Shown here piece after piece: positions 9,151 through 18,618 of a DNA stretch of 50,644 nucleotides (within the stretch, counting starts at the first letter, position 1; each line of letters starts with the position of its first letter). The translations under genes and the position numbers were made by a program. Under the pieces are notes generated by a model. The model saw only the letters and a list, made by a program, of their open reading frames with translations. It did no database searches and was not told the DNA's origin. This stretch comes from an uncultured Clostridia bacterium (GTDB taxonomy: Bacteria; Bacillota; Clostridia; Oscillospirales; Ruminococcaceae): NCBI GenBank assembly GCA_944387915.1, contig CALXGT010000061.1:1-50644 (forward strand), written 5' to 3'.

Positions 9151-9381
9151 TTACTCTTCCTCGCTGTCCAAAATGGAAACCGGCTTATAAGGGACTACGG
9201 TGGACATCGCATGCTTATAGACAAGCTGCTGTTTCCCGTCGCAGTCCAAAATCACCACATAGCTGTCGAAGCCTTTTACAACTCCCCGAAACTGAAATCC
9301 GTTGGTGAGAAAAATCGTAACCGGCATCCGTTCCTTGCGGACCTGATTTAAAAAGATATCCTGTAAATTTAAGTTTTTCAT
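9151..9381 (-). CDS. hfq: RNA chaperone Hfq
   Basis: 76 residues. The Sm1 region reads [27 protein letters not shown] and the Sm2 motif [11 protein letters not shown], typical of Hfq (YKHAIST). The N-terminus ([13 protein letters not shown]) matches the family helix. Hfq forms a hexameric ring that binds U-rich and A-rich RNA. The start is the ATG with GGAGGATCAAAC immediately upstream. It follows miaA, the widespread miaA-hfq order. Confidence 0.96.
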   Translation of the reverse strand: MKNLNLQDIFLNQVRKERMPVTIFLTNGFQFRGVVKGFDSYVVILDCDGKQQLVYKHAMSTVVPYKPVSILDSEEE

Positions 9382-9440
9382 GTTTGATCCTCCGTTATTT
9401 TCTTCAACGCCCATGGCTTTCTCTTTTTCTCTTCATTGTA

Positions 9441-10370
9441 TCACAAAATATGGCTCTTTTCTATATACTCCAAAGATTTTTTCAAAATATCCTCCTTGTC
9501 CGGATACAGCCAAACAATCCGCTCATCTCTTCGAAACCAGCTCAACTGTCGTTTGGCATAGCGGCGGCTGCTCTGTTTGATCCGTTCCACCGCGTCATCA
9601 AAAGAAATCTCCCCCGAAAAATAAGGGAGTAGTTCCTTGTAACCGATCGCCTGCGCGGCTGTGGAAAGGGATTGTTTCGACGCGTCCAAAACCTCCTCTG
9701 CCAATCCCGAGGCGATCATGGCGTCTACCCGCCGGTTGATTCGATCATAAAGGATCTGGCGATCGGAAAAGTTGATTCCAAAGTAACAAAGACGATAAGG
9801 AGAACCTTTTTTCCTGCTGTCCTCAATATGCGCCGTCATGGTCTTCCCTGTTAAATGGTAAACTTCGATTGCCCGAATAATCCGACCCAAATTATTGGGG
9901 TGCAGCCGTTTGGCGGAAACCGGATCAAAAGAGGAAAGCATCTCTAACAGGTAAAGGTTGCCGTGTTGCTCCGCCTTTTGTTTTAACATCTCCCGGAAGG
10001 CAGGATCGCTCCCCCCTTCGCCCAGCTCAATACCATCGATGAGGCTGTTGATATATAACCCGGTTCCTCCCACTAACAGGGGGATTTTCCCCCGGGAAAA
10101 GATCTCCTCGATAGTCCTTCTCGCCGCTTCTAAGTAATCCGCCAAAGAGAAAGGTTCCTTTGGGTCCACATAGTCGATGAGATGATGGACAACCCCGTCC
10201 ATTTCCTCCTTTGTAGGCTTTGCCGTAGCAATGGACAATCCCTTGTAAATTTGCATCGAATCGGCGGAAACGACTTCGCCGTCTACCGCTTTCGCCAATG
10301 CGACGCCCAAAGCGGTTTTCCCGGATGCCGTAGGTCCCGCCACCACAATCAACGGTATTTTTTCATCCAA
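9441..10370 (-). CDS. miaA: tRNA dimethylallyltransferase
   Basis: 309 residues. Walker A/P-loop GPTASGKTALG at residues 12-22, then the conserved SADSMQIYKG and the DYVDPKEPFSLADY region. The enzyme adds a dimethylallyl group to A37 of tRNAs reading U-starting codons. The start is TTG with AGGAGG 7 nt upstream, inside the gap of 11 nt after mutL. An ATG overlaps this TTG in another frame and is not used. Confidence 0.96.
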   Translation of the reverse strand: MDEKIPLIVVAGPTASGKTALGVALAKAVDGEVVSADSMQIYKGLSIATAKPTKEEMDGVVHHLIDYVDPKEPFSLADYLEAARRTIEEIFSRGKIPLLVGGTGLYINSLIDGIELGEGGSDPAFREMLKQKAEQHGNLYLLEMLSSFDPVSAKRLHPNNLGRIIRAIEVYHLTGKTMTAHIEDSRKKGSPYRLCYFGINFSDRQILYDRINRRVDAMIASGLAEEVLDASKQSLSTAAQAIGYKELLPYFSGEISFDDAVERIKQSSRRYAKRQLSWFRRDERIVWLYPDKEDILKKSLEYIEKSHIL

Positions 10371-10381
10371 AGGGATTCCTC

Positions 10382-12322
10382 CTATCCGAGCCTTCCGAAG
10401 AGCTTTTCCAACTCCCGACGGGAAAACGTAAGCATTACCGGCCGTCCATGGGGGCAGTAACGCACCGCGGGATCCAAAAAGACCCGCCGTACAATTTCCT
10501 CTAACTCTCTCTCGCTGTTTTGATCGTTAGCTTTCACAGCGCTTCGACAGGCAATCCGGTGTAAAATTTCCTCGGTCACCTTGGGCATCGTAAGCTTCCG
10601 ATTTTCCGTAAGCGCCGCCGCCACATCGAGAAAAGTCTCCTTGGGATCGGCGTTTCCGATCGCCGAGGGAACCGATTTTAACAGCACCGCACCCCCGGCG
10701 CCCTCTTCAAACTCAAATCCCATCTGCCAGAGAAGCGCTTTCTTTTCGTGGATCGCTTCCCGCTCCGCCGCCGTCATATGGAGAAAGACGCCCGACAATA
10801 AAAGCTGTTTCTCCAAGTATTCGTGGTTCTCCACCAACCGGTTGTACAAAATGCGCTCATGTGCGGCATGCTTATCGATAAGTACAAAGTTCTCTCCCGA
10901 TTCCGCCAAAAGATAGGTGGAAAAAATTTCCCCCAGATAACGAAAGGCAATCTCCTTTTGCGGTTTTTGCTCGACGGCCGGTTTGATTTGTTTTTCTGCC
11001 GGCGCCGAAATCTCCGGATCATTTTCTTTTTTCTCCACCTGATACACCGGCAAATTGTCGGAAAGAGGCTCTTCGATCAAAAAATCGGATGGATCCACTT
11101 CCACATCCAGGGAAACGTTCCGCGCCGGCCTCTCCGGTAGCGAAAAGGAGCGCTGCTTTCCATTCTCCGCAGAAGGCGCAGACGGCGGCGTCGCCTGAAA
11201 CGGAGATTGGAAGGGCTTTTTTTCATTTTCCAGGTAGGATGGAGAAGAAAACAATACTTCCTGGGTCTTCGGCTCCGGATCGAAAAAGGGAGTCAACACC
11301 GACTCTTTGGGTTTTTGAGATAAAATCGCCTCGTTTTCTCTCTGCAAAGCGCTTTTTACGCCAAAGTAAACACAATCAAACACCGATTTTTCTCTTATAA
11401 ATCGGACCTCTGTCTTGGTGGGATGCACATTGACGTCCACAGCGGAAAAAGGCATCTTCAGCATCAGCACGCAAGCGGGAAATCTCCCCACCATAAGGCT
11501 TCCTCGAAACCCTTCCTCCAACGCCACTCCGCAGGTCCGGCTCTTGACATACCGCCCATTGATAAAGAAATGCTGGAGGGACCGATGGGCGCGGTGAAAA
11601 GAGGGAACGGTAACAAACCCTTCCATTTCCACTTCGTTTAGCCGGTAGCTGACCTCGGCGAGGTGGTTTGCGAATTCCCGACCCAAAACCGCGTAAATCG
11701 CGCTTTTTAAATCTCCGTTTCCCGGCGTTTGAAGAACCGTTTTGGTGTCCCGAAGAAACCGGAACCCAATCTCCGGATGAGAAAGCGCGATCTTTTCCAC
11801 AATGGAAGCCACCGCATTTCCCTCGGTTATATCCTTTTTCAAAAATTTTAACCGCGCGGGGACGTTGTAAAACAAATCCTTTATTACAATCGTTGTTCCG
11901 TCGGGACAACCCGCGTCGCTCACATGACGGATTTCCGACCCGGATACTTCAACCAACGTTCCGAGGGATTCCCCTCTGACTTTGGTCAACAGGGAAATTT
12001 TAGACACCGCCGCAATGGACGCGAGCGCCTCTCCCCGAAATCCCAACGTGCCGATCTGATTCAAATCATTTTCCTGATGGACCTTACTGGTCGCATGGCG
12101 CAAAAAAGCGACAGGGGCGTCCTCTTTTTCCATTCCCGAACCGTTATCGGTGACCCGGATGTAGGACGCCCCGCCTTTTTTAATTTCTATCGTGATCTGG
12201 GAAGCGCCGGCGTCGACCGCGTTTTCCACTAACTCCTTCACCACCGAAGCCGGCCGCTCAATAACTTCCCCGGCGGCGATCAACTCGGCGACTTCTTTGG
12301 GCAAAACCTGAATCTTAGCCAT
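10382..12322 (-). CDS. mutL: DNA mismatch repair protein MutL
   Basis: 646 residues. The GHKL ATPase motifs are clear: VVKELVENAVDAGA, DNGSGM and GTLGFRGEALASI. A proline/serine-rich linker spans about residues 335-440. The C-terminal endonuclease part carries DKHAAHERILYN, ACRSAVKAND, CPHGRPV and FSRRELEKLF. The first of these differs from the usual DQHA(X)2E(X)4E pattern: the last Glu is Asn. The start is the ATG preceded by AAGGGAAGAG; an upstream in-frame ATG lies at the -10 box. No mutS is adjacent, although mutS often precedes mutL. Confidence 0.96.
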   Translation of the reverse strand: MAKIQVLPKEVAELIAAGEVIERPASVVKELVENAVDAGASQITIEIKKGGASYIRVTDNGSGMEKEDAPVAFLRHATSKVHQENDLNQIGTLGFRGEALASIAAVSKISLLTKVRGESLGTLVEVSGSEIRHVSDAGCPDGTTIVIKDLFYNVPARLKFLKKDITEGNAVASIVEKIALSHPEIGFRFLRDTKTVLQTPGNGDLKSAIYAVLGREFANHLAEVSYRLNEVEMEGFVTVPSFHRAHRSLQHFFINGRYVKSRTCGVALEEGFRGSLMVGRFPACVLMLKMPFSAVDVNVHPTKTEVRFIREKSVFDCVYFGVKSALQRENEAILSQKPKESVLTPFFDPEPKTQEVLFSSPSYLENEKKPFQSPFQATPPSAPSAENGKQRSFSLPERPARNVSLDVEVDPSDFLIEEPLSDNLPVYQVEKKENDPEISAPAEKQIKPAVEQKPQKEIAFRYLGEIFSTYLLAESGENFVLIDKHAAHERILYNRLVENHEYLEKQLLLSGVFLHMTAAEREAIHEKKALLWQMGFEFEEGAGGAVLLKSVPSAIGNADPKETFLDVAAALTENRKLTMPKVTEEILHRIACRSAVKANDQNSERELEEIVRRVFLDPAVRYCPHGRPVMLTFSRRELEKLFGRLG

Positions 12323-12353
12323 ACTCTTCCCTTCTTTCCATCCGTTTTTTTTC

Positions 12354-12383
12354 ATTGTAACATGTCCCCTTTTCCCTTGTCAA
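12354..12383 (-). promoter_or_regulatory. Promoter of mutL-miaA-hfq operon
   Basis: On the minus strand: TTGACA, 18-nt spacer, TACAAT, ending 32 nt before the mutL start. Confidence 0.75.
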
Positions 12384-12409
12384 GGAAAGGGAATTCTTGC
12401 TTTTCCAAT

Positions 12410-12448
12410 TGACAAAAAACAAAGACGGACGGGATTTCCGTCCGTCTT
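12410..12448 (-). terminator. Rho-independent terminator after the glycosyltransferase gene
   Basis: A perfect 11-bp stem (12422-12432 with 12438-12448, AAGACGGACGG/CCGTCCGTCTT), followed on the minus strand by TTTGTTTTTT. It separates the two-component/glycosyltransferase operon from mutL. Confidence 0.9.
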
Positions 12449-12457
12449 CTGTCAAAA

Positions 12458-13723
12458 TTAAGCGATTCCCTGTTCTTTTTGCATATCTTCAATACTTTTG
12501 GCTTCGTTATGGGCGATTGGCGTCCACTCCACTTTTTTAAAGAGAGCCACAAAGGAGATGGGAATGTAGGTAAACATAAAAATGGGAAAAGTAAAGGCGT
12601 AAAGGATCTTCTTAAACGTCGTTGTGTGGATCTGTTTCCACTCGCTGATCGTGGTAACCGCTCCGATAACAAACATAAGACAATAAGCGTTCCTTAACAT
12701 TTCGAACATGGATTCCAAGGGAATCAGCACATTGTCCTCGGTGAGCAACCCCACCACAACAATTGTCAGATTGGCCAAAATGGCAATCGTCGTCAAAATG
12801 ATCGCCGGCATAATGGTCATACACATATCAAAACAGGAAAAGCTGAGCTTTCCAAGCGTTCCCCGAATCAGCTTCGCGCCATACCGGCGAAAAACCTGTA
12901 AATATCCTTTTGCCCAGCGCATTCTCTGCTTCCATGACTGAGAGAAGGTAACCGGCTGTTCATCGTATAACACCGCGGTGGGACAATACCCGATTTTCTC
13001 CCCGTTGACCACATTGTGAATGGTAAATTCAATGTCTTCCGTCAACAGGTAAAAGCTCCACCGATCCCCGATTCTTTCCAAAATCTCACGGCTGAACATA
13101 AATCCCGTTCCCGATACGGCACAGCTCGTCCCCAAAAGCATCCGGGACTCATTCAGATACCGGGCCTCTCTCAAAAACCACAGCGCATAACCGGCGGAAA
13201 TCCAGTTGCTCCCGTAGTTTTTGGAATTGCGGTAGCTGGTGATGATGGAATAGCCGTCGCTAAACGTTTTATTCATTTCCGTAAGGTAATTGGGGCTCAA
13301 AAGGTTGTCCGCGTCCAATACCAAAAAAGCGTCAAACGCGTCCGAAGGATAATCCCTGCGGATCTGCTGGGTCAAAAAGTCTAAGGCGAACCCTTTCCCC
13401 ACCTGCTGCCGGTTGAACCGCTCGTAAACCACGGCTCCGTGTTCCTTTGCGATCCTCGCGGTGGCGTCGGTACAGTTATCCGCCACCACAAAGGCGGTCA
13501 CCAGCTCCTCCGGATAGTCCTGCTTGCGAATGCTGTCCAAAAGCTGTCCAATCACCGTCTCCTCATTTCTCGCGGAAATCAAAACAGCGTAGCGATGAAA
13601 GGTCGTTTCCCGATGAGGTTTTCTCTTTTTGAGGTACGGTACCAGTATGTAGAAGAACTGATACGCATAGCACACCGTAAAAACAATAGCGATTACATAA
13701 TTGATCATTTTAATAATTTCCAT
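12458..13723 (-). CDS. Membrane glycosyltransferase, GT2 family (processive BcsA/IcaA type)
   Basis: 421 residues. One membrane segment at about residues 8-30, then a GT2 catalytic domain with LISARNEE (residues 48-55), the metal-binding DADN at 137-140, TED at 228-230 and QRMRW at 266-270 (the QxxRW motif of processive synthases). Two or three more membrane segments follow from about residue 300. Such enzymes build and export polysaccharides such as cellulose or poly-N-acetylglucosamine, but the sugar cannot be read from sequence. It is the third gene of an operon with a response regulator and a histidine kinase, 2 nt after the kinase. GAGGGGAG is the ribosome site, 9 nt from the ATG. Confidence 0.88.
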   Translation of the reverse strand: MEIIKMINYVIAIVFTVCYAYQFFYILVPYLKKRKPHRETTFHRYAVLISARNEETVIGQLLDSIRKQDYPEELVTAFVVADNCTDATARIAKEHGAVVYERFNRQQVGKGFALDFLTQQIRRDYPSDAFDAFLVLDADNLLSPNYLTEMNKTFSDGYSIITSYRNSKNYGSNWISAGYALWFLREARYLNESRMLLGTSCAVSGTGFMFSREILERIGDRWSFYLLTEDIEFTIHNVVNGEKIGYCPTAVLYDEQPVTFSQSWKQRMRWAKGYLQVFRRYGAKLIRGTLGKLSFSCFDMCMTIMPAIILTTIAILANLTIVVVGLLTEDNVLIPLESMFEMLRNAYCLMFVIGAVTTISEWKQIHTTTFKKILYAFTFPIFMFTYIPISFVALFKKVEWTPIAHNEAKSIEDMQKEQGIA

Positions 13724-13725
13724 TC

Positions 13726-15885
13726 TTATTTCTCCCCTCGCTCATCGGAAAAACGATAGGTTTCCTCGTAATTTTCCCTGTTGATACAATGAAACGTCAA
13801 TACCACCTTGAACAGGTCGCCGTCAATCACCAAATCCATCGTCCCATTTTGCAAAGCTACTAAGCTCTTGGCAATGGACAGCCCCAACCCGTGTCCTTCC
13901 GTGTTTCTGGAACCGTCGCCGCGAACAAATCGCTCCATCAGCTCGTCGCCGGTGATGTTCAGCTCATATTTAGAGATGTTGCGGAAGGTGATTACCGCCT
14001 CTTCCCCTTTCTTTTCCAAGGAAAGATAAACCCGGGTCTGAGGCTGGGCATATTTAGAAATGTTGTTGAGTAAATTGTCGAACACCCTCCATAAATGCCT
14101 GCCGTCCGCTAAAATCGTCACCGGTTCTTCAGACTCGCTGACGATCAGTTCCAAACCGTTTTTCATCAGTCGTTCCTGATACTCTCCCACTGCCTGGGAA
14201 AACAGCACGCCCACATCCGCCGGCGCCATATCCACCGCAAGGTTTCCGGTAGACGCCTTAGACGCTTCCACCAAATCCTCAATGAGCTTTTTGAGCCGCT
14301 CCGACTGACGATCCAACACGCCGATATACTCCCGAACCGTTTCATTTTCCGGCTCTTCTTTCTTGATTAAATCCACATAGTTGATAATGGAAGTTAAAGG
14401 CGTTTTAATATCATGTGAAACATTGGTAATCAGCTCCGTTTTCAGACGCTCGCTTCGGATCTGTTCCTCTACCGCCTTGCTCATGCCGGAGCTGATATGG
14501 TTCAACGTCTCGCCGAAATCCTTAAAATCGGAAAACATATGCCGGGTATTGATCCTAAAGTTTAGATCCCCGTCCGCGATTTTTAACCCGCCCTTTTGAA
14601 GTTCCTTGAGGGATACGGCAATGACAATAACCGCCGGAACAATAAACAGGCACTCCAAAAACCAGATAAAAACCAACTCCCTGTACCCGGTAGCGACCGT
14701 GACATAAAAATTGAGCAAGACAAAAGCCGCTAAAACCAGGACCGTTTTCCAGATCATAGGAATGCGAATACAAAGATAACGAATCCGCAAAGCAATTTTT
14801 CGAATTCCTCTCCAAATGGAAGAAACCAGTTTATAAATTAACGTGTTCTTCAACACTCCTCCCACTTTAAATCGCACCGCAAAGCTCATGGTGTAGGAAA
14901 GCAAGAGAAGAAAATCCACCAAGAGGAAAAAGGCAAAGCAAATGATAGAGTTTACGCTCCCGACGTACCATGATACCCTTTGCAGGAAAAAACTCTCGCA
15001 TATAAAAATTCCCGCGAAAATCAATGTGTACAAATCAAAGGGAATCTTATCGACGCGACCCAATACCGCCTCTTCGGTGCCCTCTTTATACCCCGCGCTG
15101 CAATACAAAAAGACCAACAGCGCGAAAAAGGCGATCACCCCCGCCACGGCAAACAAAATAGCGCTGTACCGCCAATTGTACGCCACATTCAAAAGGCCGA
15201 TACCAAACTCCAGCGAAGGATGGTACTCTAAAAAGCTTTCATCGGTGTATAAGGTAAGCTGGTACGAATCGTTGTCTTCCACCGTATACAGATACTCATC
15301 GCTGTAAAGCTCGGTCATTCCCTGGGACGACGCCACATTACTCTCCGCCAAAAGATCTCCGTCTTCCCCATAGATCTGATAACCAAACGCTTCGTCCGAT
15401 GAAATTTCGGGAAGCTCCCCGGCTATAAAATAATCGAAAATGGCGTCTGCGATGGTTCTTGCTTCCTGGACATTGTAATTTTGAAACGGATCGCCGAACA
15501 AAACGACCCGGTAAGTAAACTCGGTAGCGAACGCATCGCCGGAAAAAGAAAAGGTACAGGTATAAGGAAGCGTCCCCTCCGAATAGTTCCCCGACACAAG
15601 CTCTCCCGCCCCATTTTTCAGGGTAAACAGGATCCGCGGACCGTAATCATACTCCCCCACCGTATCCTGACTGTATGCCCGGGACGCAATAGGCATCGTA
15701 TAATCGAACAGCACATCAGACACCGCACGATTTTTGACCTCCGCTTTTGTGCTTACATATCCGCCAAAGTAAGCCATCGCTCCAATCATCGCCGCCATAA
15801 TCGACGTAGAAAGGACGACCATAACCAGTAAAAACACGGCGCATATCTTGGCAAATAAGCTATGAGTCAATGTCTTTAAGCTCAT
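13726..15885 (-). CDS. Sensor histidine kinase with multi-segment membrane region
   Basis: 719 residues. Membrane segment 1 is at about residues 13-40, followed by an outside domain to about 230. At least four to six more segments lie between 237 and 425, an unusually rich membrane part for a VanS-like kinase. A HAMP-like linker follows (LKIADGDLNFRINT). The HisKA box is NVSHDIKTPLTSI with phospho-acceptor His491. The ATP-binding part shows NLLNNISKYA (N box) and GHGLGLSIAK (G2 box). The start overlaps the end of the response regulator gene by 26 nt. Confidence 0.93.
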   Translation of the reverse strand: MSLKTLTHSLFAKICAVFLLVMVVLSTSIMAAMIGAMAYFGGYVSTKAEVKNRAVSDVLFDYTMPIASRAYSQDTVGEYDYGPRILFTLKNGAGELVSGNYSEGTLPYTCTFSFSGDAFATEFTYRVVLFGDPFQNYNVQEARTIADAIFDYFIAGELPEISSDEAFGYQIYGEDGDLLAESNVASSQGMTELYSDEYLYTVEDNDSYQLTLYTDESFLEYHPSLEFGIGLLNVAYNWRYSAILFAVAGVIAFFALLVFLYCSAGYKEGTEEAVLGRVDKIPFDLYTLIFAGIFICESFFLQRVSWYVGSVNSIICFAFFLLVDFLLLLSYTMSFAVRFKVGGVLKNTLIYKLVSSIWRGIRKIALRIRYLCIRIPMIWKTVLVLAAFVLLNFYVTVATGYRELVFIWFLECLFIVPAVIVIAVSLKELQKGGLKIADGDLNFRINTRHMFSDFKDFGETLNHISSGMSKAVEEQIRSERLKTELITNVSHDIKTPLTSIINYVDLIKKEEPENETVREYIGVLDRQSERLKKLIEDLVEASKASTGNLAVDMAPADVGVLFSQAVGEYQERLMKNGLELIVSESEEPVTILADGRHLWRVFDNLLNNISKYAQPQTRVYLSLEKKGEEAVITFRNISKYELNITGDELMERFVRGDGSRNTEGHGLGLSIAKSLVALQNGTMDLVIDGDLFKVVLTFHCINRENYEETYRFSDERGEK

Positions 15886-16585
15886 GTTTCCTCCCGCTCT
15901 CCAGTTTATACCCCTGGGCCCAAACTACTTTCAGGTATCTGGGCTCCGCGGGGTTGATCTCGATCTTTTCCCGAATGTGGCGAATGTGGACCGCCACCGT
16001 GCTTTCGGCTCCGTAAGGCGCATCGTTCCAAACCTGGCGGTAAATTTCTTTGGGCGAGAGCACCTCGTCGGGATGCTGCATAAAAAGCTTCAGGATCTCG
16101 TATTCCGTGGGAGTCAGATTGATCCTCTCGCCGTCAAGGAATACTTCCTTGGCTTTATCGTCCAGCTCAATCCCGCCAATGCGGTAACGAAAACGCTCCT
16201 CTTTTTCTTCTTTTCCCCCCAGGATGATGTAACGGCGAAGCTGGGAACGGACCCGTGCCAGTACCTCCACCGGATTAAACGGCTTGGTGATATAATCGTC
16301 GGCGCCGACGTTCAATCCGAGGATCTTGTCGCTGTCCTCACTCTTTGCCGTTAAAAGGATCACCGGTACGTTATACCGCTCCCGCAGCTCCACCATAGCC
16401 GATATTCCGTCCATCTGCGGCATCATAATATCCATTAAAACCAGATGGACCTCTTCTTGCTGAAGGATTTTCAGCGCTTCCTTCCCCGTGTAAGCGGACA
16501 AGGTCCGGTATCCTTCAGCCTGTAAGTATATCTTCAAGGCGGAGACGATATCCCGCTCATCGTCACATATCAAAATGGTATACAT
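15860..16585 (-). CDS. OmpR/PhoB-family response regulator
   Basis: 241 residues. The receiver domain has acidic residues DDE at 8-10, the phospho-acceptor Asp52 (LMDIMMPQMDG) and Lys101 (DYITKPFNP). The C-terminal winged helix (about residues 140-230: LTPTEYEILKLFMQHP, STVAVHIRHIREKIE) binds DNA. It is VanR-like. First gene of an operon with the kinase and the glycosyltransferase. The promoter upstream carries 11-bp-spaced direct repeats suitable for a PhoB-type dimer, so autoregulation is plausible. Confidence 0.95.
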   Translation of the reverse strand: MYTILICDDERDIVSALKIYLQAEGYRTLSAYTGKEALKILQQEEVHLVLMDIMMPQMDGISAMVELRERYNVPVILLTAKSEDSDKILGLNVGADDYITKPFNPVEVLARVRSQLRRYIILGGKEEKEERFRYRIGGIELDDKAKEVFLDGERINLTPTEYEILKLFMQHPDEVLSPKEIYRQVWNDAPYGAESTVAVHIRHIREKIEINPAEPRYLKVVWAQGYKLESGRKHELKDIDS

Positions 16586-16604
16586 TCACCCAACTCCCTA
16601 CTTC

Positions 16605-16633
16605 ATTGTATCGGAAAAAAGTTTAAGAACCAA
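16605..16633 (-). promoter_or_regulatory. Promoter of the two-component/glycosyltransferase operon
   Basis: On the minus strand: TTGGTT, 17-nt spacer, TACAAT, 20 nt before the response regulator ATG. Confidence 0.65.
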
Positions 16634-16662
16634 TAGGGAAATTCTTTAAGATTCCTTTAAGA
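16622..16662 (-). promoter_or_regulatory. Direct repeats, possible response-regulator operator
   Basis: TCTTAAA (minus strand) occurs at 16622-16628, 16645-16651 and 16656-16662. The last two are exactly 11 bp apart, the spacing seen in OmpR/PhoB-family sites, and the third is 23 bp away. They overlap or abut the -35 box. Confidence 0.5.
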
Positions 16663-16663
16663 A

Positions 16664-16846
16664 AATATACAAAAAATGGCAAACTGTTTGCGCTGAACAG
16701 CAAAATCTCCCTACATAAAAACGATAATTTCCCCAGTTTTGTTGCGCCTTTCTCCCCAATTTGACAAAAAATTAAAATTTTCCCCCCAAGCAAGCCAAAG
16801 AGCCGTTAATTCTCCCCAAAAGAAAATCCTTCCATACACGGGAAAA
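16664..16846. repeat. Intergenic stretch with four C-tract repeats
   Basis: Non-coding region between the gdhA terminator and the response regulator promoter. On the plus strand four copies of a TYTCCCCA-like motif start their C tracts at 16731, 16754, 16782 and 16814, spaced 23-32 nt. The only open frame here is short and of repeat composition, so I do not call a gene. Confidence 0.5.
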
Positions 16847-16883
16847 CTCCCAACGAACGCGAAATCGCTTCGGTTCGTGGGAG
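16847..16883 (-). terminator. Terminator after gdhA
   Basis: CTCCCA/TGGGAG arms with an inner GCGA/TCGC-type stem, followed on the minus strand by TTTT. One bulged base in the outer stem. It lies 33 nt after the gdhA stop. Confidence 0.7.
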
Positions 16884-16915
16884 CTTTCATTTCCGTAAAG
16901 TCGAACGTTTTCCGA

Positions 16916-18262
<1,347 letters not shown>

Positions 18263-18312
18263 TTACCTTTCCTCCATTTGTTCGATTTCCCAAAAGGGAT
18301 CTTTTCACCGGT

Positions 18313-18341
18313 ATTATACATAAAAAGGAAAAATTTTTCAA
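18313..18341 (-). promoter_or_regulatory. gdhA promoter
   Basis: On the minus strand: TTGAAA, 17-nt spacer, TATAAT, with a leader of about 45 nt to the gdhA start. Confidence 0.8.
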
Positions 18342-18462
18342 GCGGTTTATCGCTTTACCATCCAAAATTGATATAGTGACTAAAAATCGATTTCTTTCCC
18401 CCAATATTCTTGTATCAGCCACTACACCGCACAGGGACAAAAGGGAAACAACATCGCTTAAA

Positions 18463-18477
18463 ACAAACACCGTTTGT
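18463..18477. promoter_or_regulatory. Short palindrome in the gdhA-rarA intergenic region
   Basis: ACAAAC-acc-GTTTGT, a 6-bp perfect inverted repeat. It lies 120 nt upstream of the gdhA -35 box and 70 nt upstream of the rarA -35 box. The rest of 18345-18545 shows no gene. Confidence 0.3.
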
Positions 18478-18546
18478 CCAAAGCGAAGGATCCATTTTTA
18501 TCCTTATCTCAAAATTCTCTCCTTTTGCAACATTTTTTCGGAAAAC

Positions 18547-18575
18547 TTTACTTTATCGGGCATTTTTAGTATAAT
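18547..18575 (+). promoter_or_regulatory. rarA promoter
   Basis: TTTACT, 17-nt spacer, TATAAT, 43 nt before the rarA ATG. Confidence 0.7.
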
Positions 18576-18618
18576 GAGGTGACGAAGAACCCGCCTTGCA
18601 ACAGAAAGGAAGGATACG

